From: Methanobacteriota archaeon
Lineage (GTDB): Archaea; Thermoplasmatota; Poseidoniia; Poseidoniales; Thalassarchaeaceae
Reading direction: 5' to 3'
Assembly: GCA_002708695.1 (NCBI GenBank)
Contig: PAOZ01000004.1
Location: 27,954 to 64,131, forward strand
DNA length: 36,178 nucleotides
Shown: piece by piece, positions 1 through 6,775 of the stretch
Layout of the letters: each line of letters opens with the position of its first letter
How positions within the stretch are numbered: position 1 is the first letter of the stretch
Translations under genes and position numbers: made by a program
The notes under the pieces: model-generated
The model's input: the letters and a program-made list of their open reading frames with translations, nothing else
Databases searched by the model: none
What the model was told of the DNA's origin: nothing

Positions 1-39
1 ACCGGTGCTGTTGACAATGCGCAATGTAATGTTACTCAT
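1..39 (-). CDS. 5' end of an unidentified gene, cut by the window edge
   Basis: Only the first 13 codons lie in the window, reading MSNITLRIVNSTG leftward from an ATG at 37-39. The start is well supported: a perfect AGGAGGT Shine-Dalgarno (47-53, minus strand) sits 7 bases upstream. The few codons visible (CGC, GTC, AAC, AGC, ACC) are richer in C/G than those of the TFB gene upstream. No family can be named from so little. It is co-oriented with the TFB gene, 104 bases downstream of its stop codon. Confidence 0.6.
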   Translation of the reverse strand, partial: MSNITLRIVNSTG

Positions 40-46
40 GTCTTCT

Positions 47-53
47 ACCTCCT
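47..53 (-). promoter_or_regulatory. Strong Shine-Dalgarno for the edge gene
   Basis: On the minus strand this reads AGGAGGT, the full anti-16S complement, 7 bases before the ATG at 37-39. It is the strongest ribosome binding site noticed in the window and decides the start of the truncated gene. Confidence 0.7.
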
Positions 54-143
54 GTGTTTTTCATTCGTAGTCATTCGTTTAACGTCCTGAGACAATCCTA
101 TAGTATTGTGAGAGTATATGAATCCAACAAACAGAAGCAATTC

Positions 144-1271
144 CTATCTTGTTGCAGAATTATGATTATTGAAAATAGCATCCATTACCAAACTGTAGTC
201 CTTTTCCAGACGCTTTAACCTAGTAGTGGTAATTCCTAACCAATCAGCAATTCTTTGCTTTAATCTGGAAACCCCTCTTGCTTGAGTTGAACGAACAGTT
301 AGACCCGCTGCAACCAATCTAATATTTTGACCAGAGAGATATGTGTGATCTCTAGCTTCTTCAAGCATTGCCCAAATTTCAGTAATCATTAATCTGGCTG
401 TCATAGTTCCAAATTTCTTTTCCAACGACGGCCTCAAATCATCTATTGCGGCACGAATATCAGATTCACTCCAGATTCTAGATTGAAGATTTCCTTGTGG
501 GATACCCATTCTAGGTAGTGACTTGATTTGATTTCCTTGTTCAACAATCAAAGCCTCTGCTTTCCAGATAATGATGAGATATTTCTTGATGTTTGTAGAT
601 TCCCTAATGACATGGTCATGTTCAACATCAAACACATTAGATAGTTGCCTTGTAGGCAATTCAATCCCCATGATTCTGGCTGCAATATTCAACGTAGCTA
701 TTGCTATCATTCTTGTAGAATAATTTCCATTTCTAGTATCATCTTTACTAGTCTTCTGAGCGTGTCTTGTTTGGTTGAGGGGTAATGGAACATCTTGTCC
801 ATAATTTGCATCTTTCATTGCTTTCCACGTAACTGAATTTGCCATTCTCTTTGCATGTTCTTCAGTTGAATGTGTTTGAGAGAGAATTTTCTTTGCTAAT
901 GTTTTCATTGTTCTAATTCCAGGCATATTAGGGGAGTCAATAAGGCGCTCAACATCTGTCTTTAACCAAGTTCTTTCAGACCTTGAATTTCTGTCAAAGT
1001 TTCTATTTCTCAATCTTTGTTGTCTATTATAAACTACAGGTTTTCCAGATGCGTCTCTAGTGTTTAACCATGTTTGACGTTCATCAGCACCCAGTCTGTT
1101 TGAATTCAACTCTCTTTCAATCTGACCTTCACTGTTCATGAATTGGGCAGGGTTGCTATCCAATTGGTCTTCAACAATACACCCACAAAAAGTGCAATGA
1201 TATTCACTTCTTACATCATCATGTTCAAATTCGTTATTCCCACATTCCATACAGTTTTCTTCATGTTTCAT
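144..1271 (-). CDS. Divergent transcription initiation factor B (TFB/TFIIB-like)
   Basis: TFB bridges TBP at the promoter and RNA polymerase in archaeal initiation. The N-terminus has a zinc ribbon with C7-x2-C10 and C26-x2-C29 (numbered from the ATG). A linker rich in Arg and Asn follows (about 50-100, including QRLRNRNFDRNSR), then two mainly helical regions at about 110-230 and 265-375 where the cyclin repeats should lie. The C-terminal part ends in a helix-turn-helix-like stretch (ITTTRLKRLEKDY). Length (375 aa) is a little above the usual ~300-330. The cyclin repeats are poorly conserved by eye, so this is probably an accessory TFB paralogue rather than the housekeeping factor. A GTG three codons upstream is the alternative start; the ATG is preceded by AGGAAGTGAG. 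The gene lies downstream of the CYTH/E1/JAMM cluster, same strand, separated by 153 bases. Confidence 0.75.
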   Translation of the reverse strand: MKHEENCMECGNNEFEHDDVRSEYHCTFCGCIVEDQLDSNPAQFMNSEGQIERELNSNRLGADERQTWLNTRDASGKPVVYNRQQRLRNRNFDRNSRSERTWLKTDVERLIDSPNMPGIRTMKTLAKKILSQTHSTEEHAKRMANSVTWKAMKDANYGQDVPLPLNQTRHAQKTSKDDTRNGNYSTRMIAIATLNIAARIMGIELPTRQLSNVFDVEHDHVIRESTNIKKYLIIIWKAEALIVEQGNQIKSLPRMGIPQGNLQSRIWSESDIRAAIDDLRPSLEKKFGTMTARLMITEIWAMLEEARDHTYLSGQNIRLVAAGLTVRSTQARGVSRLKQRIADWLGITTTRLKRLEKDYSLVMDAIFNNHNSATR

Positions 1272-1424
1272 ATTGCTCACTTCCTATTGCCGCCGTCGGG
1301 AATTTGGATTCAGATGAGTAAGGTGCTTGAACTTTTCCCTTGAATCCCAATTTCTAATCCAATTTCTTCTAAAAATAATCAAAATCGAATTAGTTCCCAA
1401 CAGAGTATTAAGTTAGCATCGACG

Positions 1425-2051
1425 CTATATAAACCCTTCAAAATTAACATTTTCATGTTGTATATTTTCATATCCTTCAATTTCGGTATAAGGGGTTTGA
1501 GATAATTGTTTAGAAGAGAATCTTTGATCTTCCGTAACTTCTCTTCCAACCCATTTTGGACTTAAAAAAAGCTCATTTTCTTCACTGAGCTCAATTTCTG
1601 TAAGCCATAATCCCTCATTCAACCCAAGAAATTGATCTAACTCCCAAATATGGTTATCTTCTTCGATTATCCTCCATCTTCTTTTTTCCACCATAGGCCA
1701 ATTAGAATCAGTTAGTAATTTTTCTAGAACGGTATAATCTTGTAGTTCACATTCATATTCGAATCTTGAAATGCCTTTCATTGGTGCTTTGATACATAGT
1801 ATTGCAGTCTCTCCATCCAACCTAATGCGAACCGTTAGATCGTTTTGTTTTAGTGAATCGTATACTGATTGACTCCATTTATTCTCAATAGCTAAAGTTA
1901 GTTTAATTCCATTCAATAAAATGTTTTCATTGAATTCAATAGAAGTGGAAGGGATATACCATTGTCTTAGATGAGTACTGGTCCCAAGATTATGTGGGAT
2001 AAAATGTAGAAGATATCTCCGTTCAATCTCAATAGGGATATTTCCTTCCAT
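1425..2051 (-). CDS. CYTH-domain protein (triphosphate tunnel metalloenzyme family)
   Basis: CYTH proteins fold as an eight-stranded tunnel that binds triphosphates with divalent metal; members include class IV adenylate cyclases, thiamine triphosphatases and inorganic triphosphatases. Here the N-terminal signature is E8-I-E10-R-R12, the ExExK motif with the last Lys replaced by Arg. Other tunnel-like elements are VRIRL and CIK (about 74-88), RFEYECEL (about 96-103), the basic KRRWRI strand, and the late WELDQFLG...WLTEIELSEE block, a good match to the family C-terminus. At 208 aa it is a single domain without the CHAD domain often fused to CYTH. It follows the 111-aa gene by 28 bases and is probably co-transcribed with it. 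The substrate cannot be told from sequence. Confidence 0.75.
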   Translation of the reverse strand: MEGNIPIEIERRYLLHFIPHNLGTSTHLRQWYIPSTSIEFNENILLNGIKLTLAIENKWSQSVYDSLKQNDLTVRIRLDGETAILCIKAPMKGISRFEYECELQDYTVLEKLLTDSNWPMVEKRRWRIIEEDNHIWELDQFLGLNEGLWLTEIELSEENELFLSPKWVGREVTEDQRFSSKQLSQTPYTEIEGYENIQHENVNFEGFI

Positions 2052-2079
2052 ACTTCATCTAAGTTGAATCGCTTTATTT

Positions 2080-2415
2080 TCATATCTCATAATCATCTGA
2101 ACCTAATGACATAAATTGGGGGCGAGGATATGCTTGAGCAACTAAGTGACTGATACCTGGCTCCCCCGAATCTTTAACAAAAGTACCACAAACTTCGGGC
2201 TTACCTTTCTCGTGCGTCGTAAATGGTAAATTGAATTGAGTCAATTTCCAAATGAAGTTACCTGCTTTCTCCTTCAATACTTCTTCGTCATTGCCATAGA
2301 ATCTAATAATCTGATCAAGCATACCTAGCATGCCTCTCAGATTATTGTACCAATAGGGACTTTCCCCTTGTATTTCATCAGGATCAATTTGTATATTATC
2401 AGGATCAATTTTCAT
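2080..2415 (-). CDS. Small acidic protein of unknown function
   Basis: I do not recognise this 111-aa protein. It begins with two copies of a seven-residue unit, IDPDNIQ and IDPDEIQ, encoded by a 21-base tandem duplication. A helical middle follows (about 22-60, with YWYNNLRGMLGMLDQIIRFYG), then a Gly/Pro-richer end containing one cysteine (PEVCGTFV). There is no Gly-Gly terminus, signal peptide or membrane segment. A TATA-like box (2451-2460) and a GGAG ribosome site ten bases before the ATG suggest its own promoter within the cluster. It is the fourth gene from the E1-like gene and the one before the CYTH gene. Confidence 0.7.
   Translation of the reverse strand: MKIDPDNIQIDPDEIQGESPYWYNNLRGMLGMLDQIIRFYGNDEEVLKEKAGNFIWKLTQFNLPFTTHEKGKPEVCGTFVKDSGEPGISHLVAQAYPRPQFMSLGSDDYEI
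2368..2409 (-). repeat. Two-copy 21-bp tandem repeat inside a coding sequence
   Basis: Positions 2368-2388 and 2389-2409 are head-to-tail copies of the same 21 bases with two mismatches (repeat positions 7 and 9 on the plus strand). Because 21 is a multiple of three, the duplication keeps frame and makes the IDPDxIQ-IDPDxIQ N-terminus of the 111-aa protein. Confidence 0.85.
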
Positions 2416-2450
2416 TAATTTTCAACTCCAAAAGTTGTTCTTTCTTGGGG

Positions 2451-2460
2451 CTATTTATAC
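2451..2460 (-). promoter_or_regulatory. TATA-like box for the 111-aa gene
   Basis: On the minus strand this reads GTATAAATAG, close to an archaeal TATA box, in the 56-base gap before the gene starting at 2415. Transcription would start roughly 25 bases downstream, near 2430, just ahead of a GGAG ribosome site at 2426-2429. Not confirmed by any other evidence. Confidence 0.4.
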
Positions 2461-2471
2461 TAAGGTTCAAC

Positions 2472-2711
2472 TTACACCGAATCATTTTGCCATTTATTAT
2501 GGGCTTTGATGGCCACTTCAATATCTACAAATTCTAACCCAGCTAGTTTACATGCTTCAAAATGCATCATCAATGCATCCATTAATGTATCATCTGCATC
2601 GATATCCATGTGAATTTTCAACCATTTTTTCAAACCAATACCAATATCGCTTCTAACCAGAACCTTCCGAATATCTTTTGATTCTTCATCGTCTGGGATA
2701 CGAATTTTCAT
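2472..2711 (-). CDS. Small protein of unknown function next to the JAMM gene
   Basis: This 79-aa protein starts at an ATG that overlaps the TGA of the JAMM-like gene (ATGA), so the two are translationally coupled. It opens with a short strand-like MKIRIPDDEES, then appears mostly helical (about 25-73). I tested it as a ubiquitin-like modifier because of the neighbouring E1-like and JAMM-like genes. It has no clear beta-grasp pattern and ends in NDSV rather than Gly-Gly, so that is not supported unless the tail is processed differently. No family recognised. Confidence 0.65.
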   Translation of the reverse strand: MKIRIPDDEESKDIRKVLVRSDIGIGLKKWLKIHMDIDADDTLMDALMMHFEACKLAGLEFVDIEVAIKAHNKWQNDSV

Positions 2712-3184
2712 TTTGAGACCTCATACGATATACAGGGTTCATCAGTCCATGTTGAGAGTGGATCAACTCCTTCTTCTAATGAATCACCAAATTGCAAATT
2801 GCACAATGTGTGTTTGCTATGGTTATGGCCTAGAACCAATGCTTCTTTGATTAATCCAGTAAACCTTGCTAATGTTCCTAAATCAGTAATACTCCAATAT
2901 GCATTCCAAGGGTGAGTATGTACCCATAATTGAAATGGAAGTTGCGCCCCTATCGGAGGCTCTAATGTAACTTCACCAGTAGAACCAAAATCCACCCAAA
3001 CATCATTTTTTGCATCCTTAATCCAACTAATTTCTATTCCAAGTGCGTGGCTAATTTTCCACATTTCTTCCCACCTTTTGTCATTTCCAAGTTCAACTAA
3101 CATTTGTTTTACTTCATCATTATTTGATTTGCCTGCTTCAATTTCATCACACATTTTGAGTACAGAATCTGATGTAATTTTCAT
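2708..3184 (-). CDS. JAMM/MPN-like metalloprotease (JAB family)
   Basis: JAMM proteases use a zinc ion held by H-x-H and a downstream Asp to cut isopeptide or peptide bonds, typically removing ubiquitin-like modifiers. The protein has H89-T-H91-P followed by S98-x2-D101, in a strand-loop-helix setting (QLWVHTHPWNAYWSITDLGT) typical of the family. Candidate catalytic Glu residues lie upstream (E71, E75). The spacer between the second His and the Ser is six residues rather than the usual seven, so activity should be checked. The N-terminal ~60 residues are helical and family-unspecific. Start: the ATG at 3184 is preceded by GTAGGTGA; a GTG three codons earlier would overlap the upstream gene. 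It lies one base after the E1-like stop and overlaps the 79-aa gene. Confidence 0.75.
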   Translation of the reverse strand: MKITSDSVLKMCDEIEAGKSNNDEVKQMLVELGNDKRWEEMWKISHALGIEISWIKDAKNDVWVDFGSTGEVTLEPPIGAQLPFQLWVHTHPWNAYWSITDLGTLARFTGLIKEALVLGHNHSKHTLCNLQFGDSLEEGVDPLSTWTDEPCISYEVSK

Positions 3185-3185
3185 A

Positions 3186-4070
3186 TTATTCACCTACCTC
3201 ATTATTCAATGGTTTTTTGAATCCACAAATTTTTAGAAATCTATGCCAAATTGCCCCATGAGATCTTCTATGATGATTAGCAATTCTTTCCAAAGTTAAT
3301 CCTCTTTCTGCTTGTTTCAATAATACATCATCTTCTTCTTCTGTCCATTTTTCAGATGACTTCGTTGGAGGTTTTTGATCGAATGGAACGGAATTATTTG
3401 TTTTCAAAAAAACAGGCACTATTCCCATATTCATAGAAAAACACATAGGTCCAGGAACATTTGTTTTTCCATCAATTCTATTCATTAGTGAACGTAAAAT
3501 GATATTCGCTCCAAAGGTTCCAGCCAAAGCAGACCCAAATTGGATATTTCCTGTTTCAATTGCATCATCCGGTTGACAACTTGCAGGCTTATGGGTGGGC
3601 GTCAATCTTTCAATATCATCAAAATGAGTTTTGTGTGTTAATATTAGACAAGAGTCAAGCCCACATCTCAAATCATACCATTCTACTTCATTTAGAGAAT
3701 GTACAATTCTACGTGGTTCAGGTCTATCTACTGCTACAACAATGATATCAGCATTAACCAATGGTTTGGAGTGTCTTAGATTAGTTGAATGACCAATTAC
3801 ACGTACACTAGGATGTATCAAATCATATTCTTCAGCTAAAGCATCTACTTTAGAGACTCCAATTTGTACATCTGAAAATCGTTGATGAACTAGATTTTTT
3901 TCTTCTACAATATCTGCATCGTGTAGATGGAATGTTATGCCGCCCAATTGTTCAGATACAATCCCGTTTCTTAATGAAGGTAGTAATAATGCAATCAAAT
4001 TGGATCCAATTCCACCTGCTCCGATAATATGTATTTGTACTCCATTTTCAGTCAATACCTTCTTGGTCAT
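3186..4070 (-). CDS. E1/ThiF-like adenylating enzyme with C-terminal Myb-like domain
   Basis: ThiF/MoeB/E1 proteins adenylate the C-terminus of ubiquitin-like or sulfur-carrier proteins. Numbered from the ATG at 4070: the nucleotide-binding loop is G17-A-G-G-I-G22, followed by D51-A-D53 and NLVHQRF (59-65), which resembles the family NLnRQ block, and K74. C165 (SCQPDD) is a possible transfer cysteine. The CxxC zinc pairs of ThiF/MoeB are absent. After about residue 235 comes KWTEEEDDVLLKQAERGLT, a Myb/SANT-like trihelical unit with helix-turn-helix character (241-283), unusual for an E1. A longer reading to 4163 exists but overlaps the divergent gene; a TATA-like box ~25 bases before 4070 favours the short, possibly leaderless form. 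It is followed by the JAMM gene after one base. The layout recalls bacterial ThiF-JAB pairs such as those in PRTRC clusters. Confidence 0.75.
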   Translation of the reverse strand: MTKKVLTENGVQIHIIGAGGIGSNLIALLLPSLRNGIVSEQLGGITFHLHDADIVEEKNLVHQRFSDVQIGVSKVDALAEEYDLIHPSVRVIGHSTNLRHSKPLVNADIIVVAVDRPEPRRIVHSLNEVEWYDLRCGLDSCLILTHKTHFDDIERLTPTHKPASCQPDDAIETGNIQFGSALAGTFGANIILRSLMNRIDGKTNVPGPMCFSMNMGIVPVFLKTNNSVPFDQKPPTKSSEKWTEEEDDVLLKQAERGLTLERIANHHRRSHGAIWHRFLKICGFKKPLNNEVGE

Positions 4071-4089
4071 GAGGGTTCTGATGCTCCAG

Positions 4090-4100
4090 GGTTTATAGAA
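4090..4100 (-). promoter_or_regulatory. TATA-like box upstream of the E1-like gene
   Basis: The minus strand reads TTCTATAAACC. Its centre is about 25 bases from the ATG at 4070, the distance expected between an archaeal TATA box and a start site, so the transcript could begin at or next to the start codon. This is the likely promoter of the E1-JAMM gene run. Confidence 0.4.
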
Positions 4101-4147
4101 CCAATAAAAATAGTAGAAATCATGAATCAGAACATCCTCCAAAGCAT

Positions 4148-4576
4148 ATGGGAGAGCATCCATTTGAACCGTTAGATGTTCGTTTTGAAGTGTTAATTGG
4201 AATAATTTTGTTACTTAACACACTTTCTTTTGGAATAGGAATCGATGGCCCATGGGAGGATGAAGACTTCACTCGTGGAATTTTAGGACTGTTGGGGATT
4301 TACCTTCTTTACAGAGCATGGTTCGCTAGAACATTTGGATTTCATGGAATAATTCCTAGTCTCCATTTATGGGATAAACCCACTCAATCAATTCCAAGAA
4401 TTACACTTTTTGGAATTGGAATTTTAATGGTATCATGGTTGATTGGTCACACTTTTCAATCATGGTTTGCAGAACCAACATCATTGATTCTAACTTTATG
4501 TGGAATGTTGATGTTGTTAGTAGCATCTTATGCTTGGTTAGTAATTGACGGAGTCTTAGCCGACGAAGAAGAATGA
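4148..4576 (+). CDS. Multi-pass membrane protein, unknown function
   Basis: A 142-aa protein with about four hydrophobic segments (roughly 13-32, 42-60, 85-105 and 112-135) and a short acidic tail (LADEEE). The loop after the second segment is WFARTFGFHGIIPSLHLWDKP. No family recognised. It is transcribed divergently from the E1-like gene and ends at the base before the stop of the convergent RNase H gene. The ATG at 4148 is the first in frame and leaves a 77-base divergent intergenic region if the short E1 start is used. Confidence 0.7.
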   Translation: MGEHPFEPLDVRFEVLIGIILLLNTLSFGIGIDGPWEDEDFTRGILGLLGIYLLYRAWFARTFGFHGIIPSLHLWDKPTQSIPRITLFGIGILMVSWLIGHTFQSWFAEPTSLILTLCGMLMLLVASYAWLVIDGVLADEEE

Positions 4577-5134
4577 CTATCTCTGCCCTGGTTTCCAAAA
4601 TTGTAGAGGTATAGCACCCTCATTTGATTGTGCTCTAAATGCTAAATGATCTGCCCGCTCATTCCACCGATGTCCTGCATGTGCTCGGACATGAGCAGAA
4701 TTGATTTCTATTAGATTAGTAGCTTCTTTCCACATTTCCTGCGCTCTATTGGCTAGTACTTTGTTTTCTTTTGCTTTCCATGTACCGTCAGTAATTTTGA
4801 GAGCATACATTGAATCTGCACGAATAGTAACTGGGGCATTTGGACACTGAGTAATTGCCCATTTGAGGGCATAAATCATTGCAGATAATTCTGCAGTGTT
4901 GTTTGAACCAACTTCCGCTCCAATCCAATCAGTACTTTCTTTATCGGTGACAACCATTCCAGATTCTTCATGGATTAAATCTCCAGTTCCTTTGCCTAAT
5001 CCCCTATCCCCAATTACGACGAGAAAACCCCATCCAGCGGCAGTATTTGGGCCAACATTTCGATTTTCAATACAAGATCCATCAACATATATCGAAATAG
5101 GTAAAGGGGAAGAATCACCTTCCACGAAACTCAT
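4577..5134 (-). CDS. rnhA: Ribonuclease HI
   Basis: RNase HI cuts the RNA strand of RNA-DNA hybrids using two metal ions. The catalytic set is visible: D18 in IYVDGSC, E82 in NNTAELSAM, D107 in IRADSMYAL, D162 in NERADHLA, with H152 in the flexible RAHAGHRWNERAD loop. Length is 185 aa, slightly above the ~155 of the E. coli enzyme because of an insert at about 45-72 (GLGKGTGDLIHEESGMVVTD). The ATG at 5134 overlaps the last base of the gcvH stop region, so the two genes are probably co-transcribed; a GTG one codon earlier is the alternative start. Confidence 0.93.
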   Translation of the reverse strand: MSFVEGDSSPLPISIYVDGSCIENRNVGPNTAAGWGFLVVIGDRGLGKGTGDLIHEESGMVVTDKESTDWIGAEVGSNNTAELSAMIYALKWAITQCPNAPVTIRADSMYALKITDGTWKAKENKVLANRAQEMWKEATNLIEINSAHVRAHAGHRWNERADHLAFRAQSNEGAIPLQFWKPGQR

Positions 5135-5523
5135 CACTCTCCAATGACACTAGCATACCCATTTGCATCAAGTAGATTTTCAATATCGTCAAGATTATGT
5201 GGTTTTATTCTAGCAATCCAACCATCTTGATATGGAGAATGATTAAGCTGTTCTGGAGCATCTTCTAATGTCATGTTAAAGGAAACAATTGTTCCAGATA
5301 CTGGTGAATATATCTCACTGACCGATTTAACAGATTCAACAGAACAAAAAGATTCCATTTCTACAACGTCAGTACCTTCAAGATCTTGATCAATTTCAAC
5401 CCATACAACATCAGTTAATGCATTTTGAGCATAATCAGTAATTCCAACAATTACTTCATCGCCATCGATGCGAATCCACTCATGTTCTTTCGTGTATCTA
5501 AGTTCATCAGGTATCTCGGACAT
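5134..5523 (-). CDS. gcvH: Glycine cleavage system H protein
   Basis: GcvH carries the lipoyl arm that shuttles the aminomethyl intermediate between the P, T and L proteins of glycine cleavage. From the ATG at 5523 the protein is 129 aa, the standard family length, starting with LRYTKEHEWIRIDGDEVIVG. The lipoylation site is K66 in ESVKSVSEIYSPVSG. An upstream in-frame start (5562) would add 13 residues outside the family and lacks support; GGGGAG lies just upstream of the chosen ATG. No gcvP, gcvT or lipoate ligase lies in this window. Confidence 0.95.
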   Translation of the reverse strand: MSEIPDELRYTKEHEWIRIDGDEVIVGITDYAQNALTDVVWVEIDQDLEGTDVVEMESFCSVESVKSVSEIYSPVSGTIVSFNMTLEDAPEQLNHSPYQDGWIARIKPHNLDDIENLLDANGYASVIGE

Positions 5524-5632
5524 GTATCTCCCCGTCCTCTCCCACGTCCGGCAGTGAGTCAAGGTTTCGCTTCGGCGTTTTACAATATGATTGACAGAGT
5601 AAAGCGATAAAGGACCTGTATATGCCGGTTAC

Positions 5633-6775
5633 ATGCCTTCCGTCCCATCACGCTTTAATGGGCTAGGCGTGGGTTTTGCTCCTTACCTGATTAAACCTCC
5701 AGAAGATGTTGTCAGATGGACAGTTGGTGAGCCTGGATTTGACACCCCACGTCCGGTAGTGAATGCAGCAATCGCTGCTTTAGAGAGGGGTGAAACACAT
5801 TACACTAGAGGTCCAGGAACACTGAGTCTTTGTACAAAAATTTCTGAACAACTAAATCGTCTATGGAATTTGACATCTACTCCCGAATCCGTAATGGTTA
5901 CTCCTGGAGCAAAACAAGCCTTGCTTTATGCAATGATGGTTACTATGGAATCTGGCGATGAGATGTTAGTTCCATCACCTGCATGGCCTACATACGATGG
6001 TCAAGCAGGATTATTGGGAATAAAACCCGTATTCACAAAAACCAATGAAAATTTCCATCCCGATTTAGAAGACATGAGAAAATCAATAACAAACAAAACT
6101 CGATGTATCCTAATTAATTCTCCAAATAATCCTACTGGAGCAGTATACCAACCAGCTGAGATTCAAGGAATAGTAGATATTGCTGTTGAACATGATCTTT
6201 GGATAATTAGCGATGAAATTTATGCACGTCTAGTTTGGACTGATTGGTCTCATATTTCTCCTGCAGCATTACCTGGTGGCCAAGAGAGAACTTTGGTCGT
6301 TACAGGATTTTCAAAATCATTTGCTATGACTGGCTGGCGCCTCGGTGTACTAACAGGTCCACAAAATGCGATGAATGCAGCCTTTGCATGTCAAGCCAAC
6401 GCTAATTCACATGTACCCACTTTTTTGATGCCTGCTGCAGAAGTTGCGCTTGATCAGGATGAATTTGTAGACAAATTTTGTAATGAATACCTCAAAAGAA
6501 GAACAATATTATGTGAAGGAATAGAACAAATTCCTGGATTAAATTTACGTTCACCTGAAGGTGCATTTTATGCATTTATTGATGTTACTGGAACTGGAAT
6601 GTCAGCAGTTGAATTTGCAGACAAGGCACTCGATGAAGCAAGAGTACAATTAATCCCAGGATCTTTAATTCAAGGAGGAGAGGGACATGTTCGGGTTTCC
6701 TATGCGACTGACGAAAGTCAGATTATTGAAGGAATAGAACGCCTCAAGAACTGGCTTTGTAAAAATACCAATTAG
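5633..6775 (+). CDS. PLP-dependent aminotransferase, class I (AspC-like)
   Basis: A fold-type I aminotransferase of the aspartate/aromatic family. Landmarks: HYTRGPG (56-62), the NSPNNPTG motif (162-169), D194 in SDEIYARL, which pairs with the pyridine nitrogen of PLP, the Schiff-base K228 in TGFSKSFAMTGWRLG, and the C-terminal VRVSYAT whose Arg binds the substrate carboxylate. Length 380 aa is typical. Aspartate is the likeliest amino donor, but substrate choice cannot be settled by eye. It is divergent from gcvH and convergent with enolase, the two 3' ends overlapping by four bases. Confidence 0.9.
   Translation: MPSVPSRFNGLGVGFAPYLIKPPEDVVRWTVGEPGFDTPRPVVNAAIAALERGETHYTRGPGTLSLCTKISEQLNRLWNLTSTPESVMVTPGAKQALLYAMMVTMESGDEMLVPSPAWPTYDGQAGLLGIKPVFTKTNENFHPDLEDMRKSITNKTRCILINSPNNPTGAVYQPAEIQGIVDIAVEHDLWIISDEIYARLVWTDWSHISPAALPGGQERTLVVTGFSKSFAMTGWRLGVLTGPQNAMNAAFACQANANSHVPTFLMPAAEVALDQDEFVDKFCNEYLKRRTILCEGIEQIPGLNLRSPEGAFYAFIDVTGTGMSAVEFADKALDEARVQLIPGSLIQGGEGHVRVSYATDESQIIEGIERLKNWLCKNTN

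Noticed and set aside
2472-2711. 79-aa protein as a ubiquitin-like modifier
   Set aside because: No beta-grasp-like strand pattern by eye and the tail is NDSV, not Gly-Gly; kept as unknown.
4071-4163. N-terminal extension of the E1-like protein (start at 4163)
   Set aside because: It overlaps the divergent membrane-protein gene, is unlike E1 sequences (aromatic-rich) and leaves no room for promoters; a TATA box fits the start at 4070.
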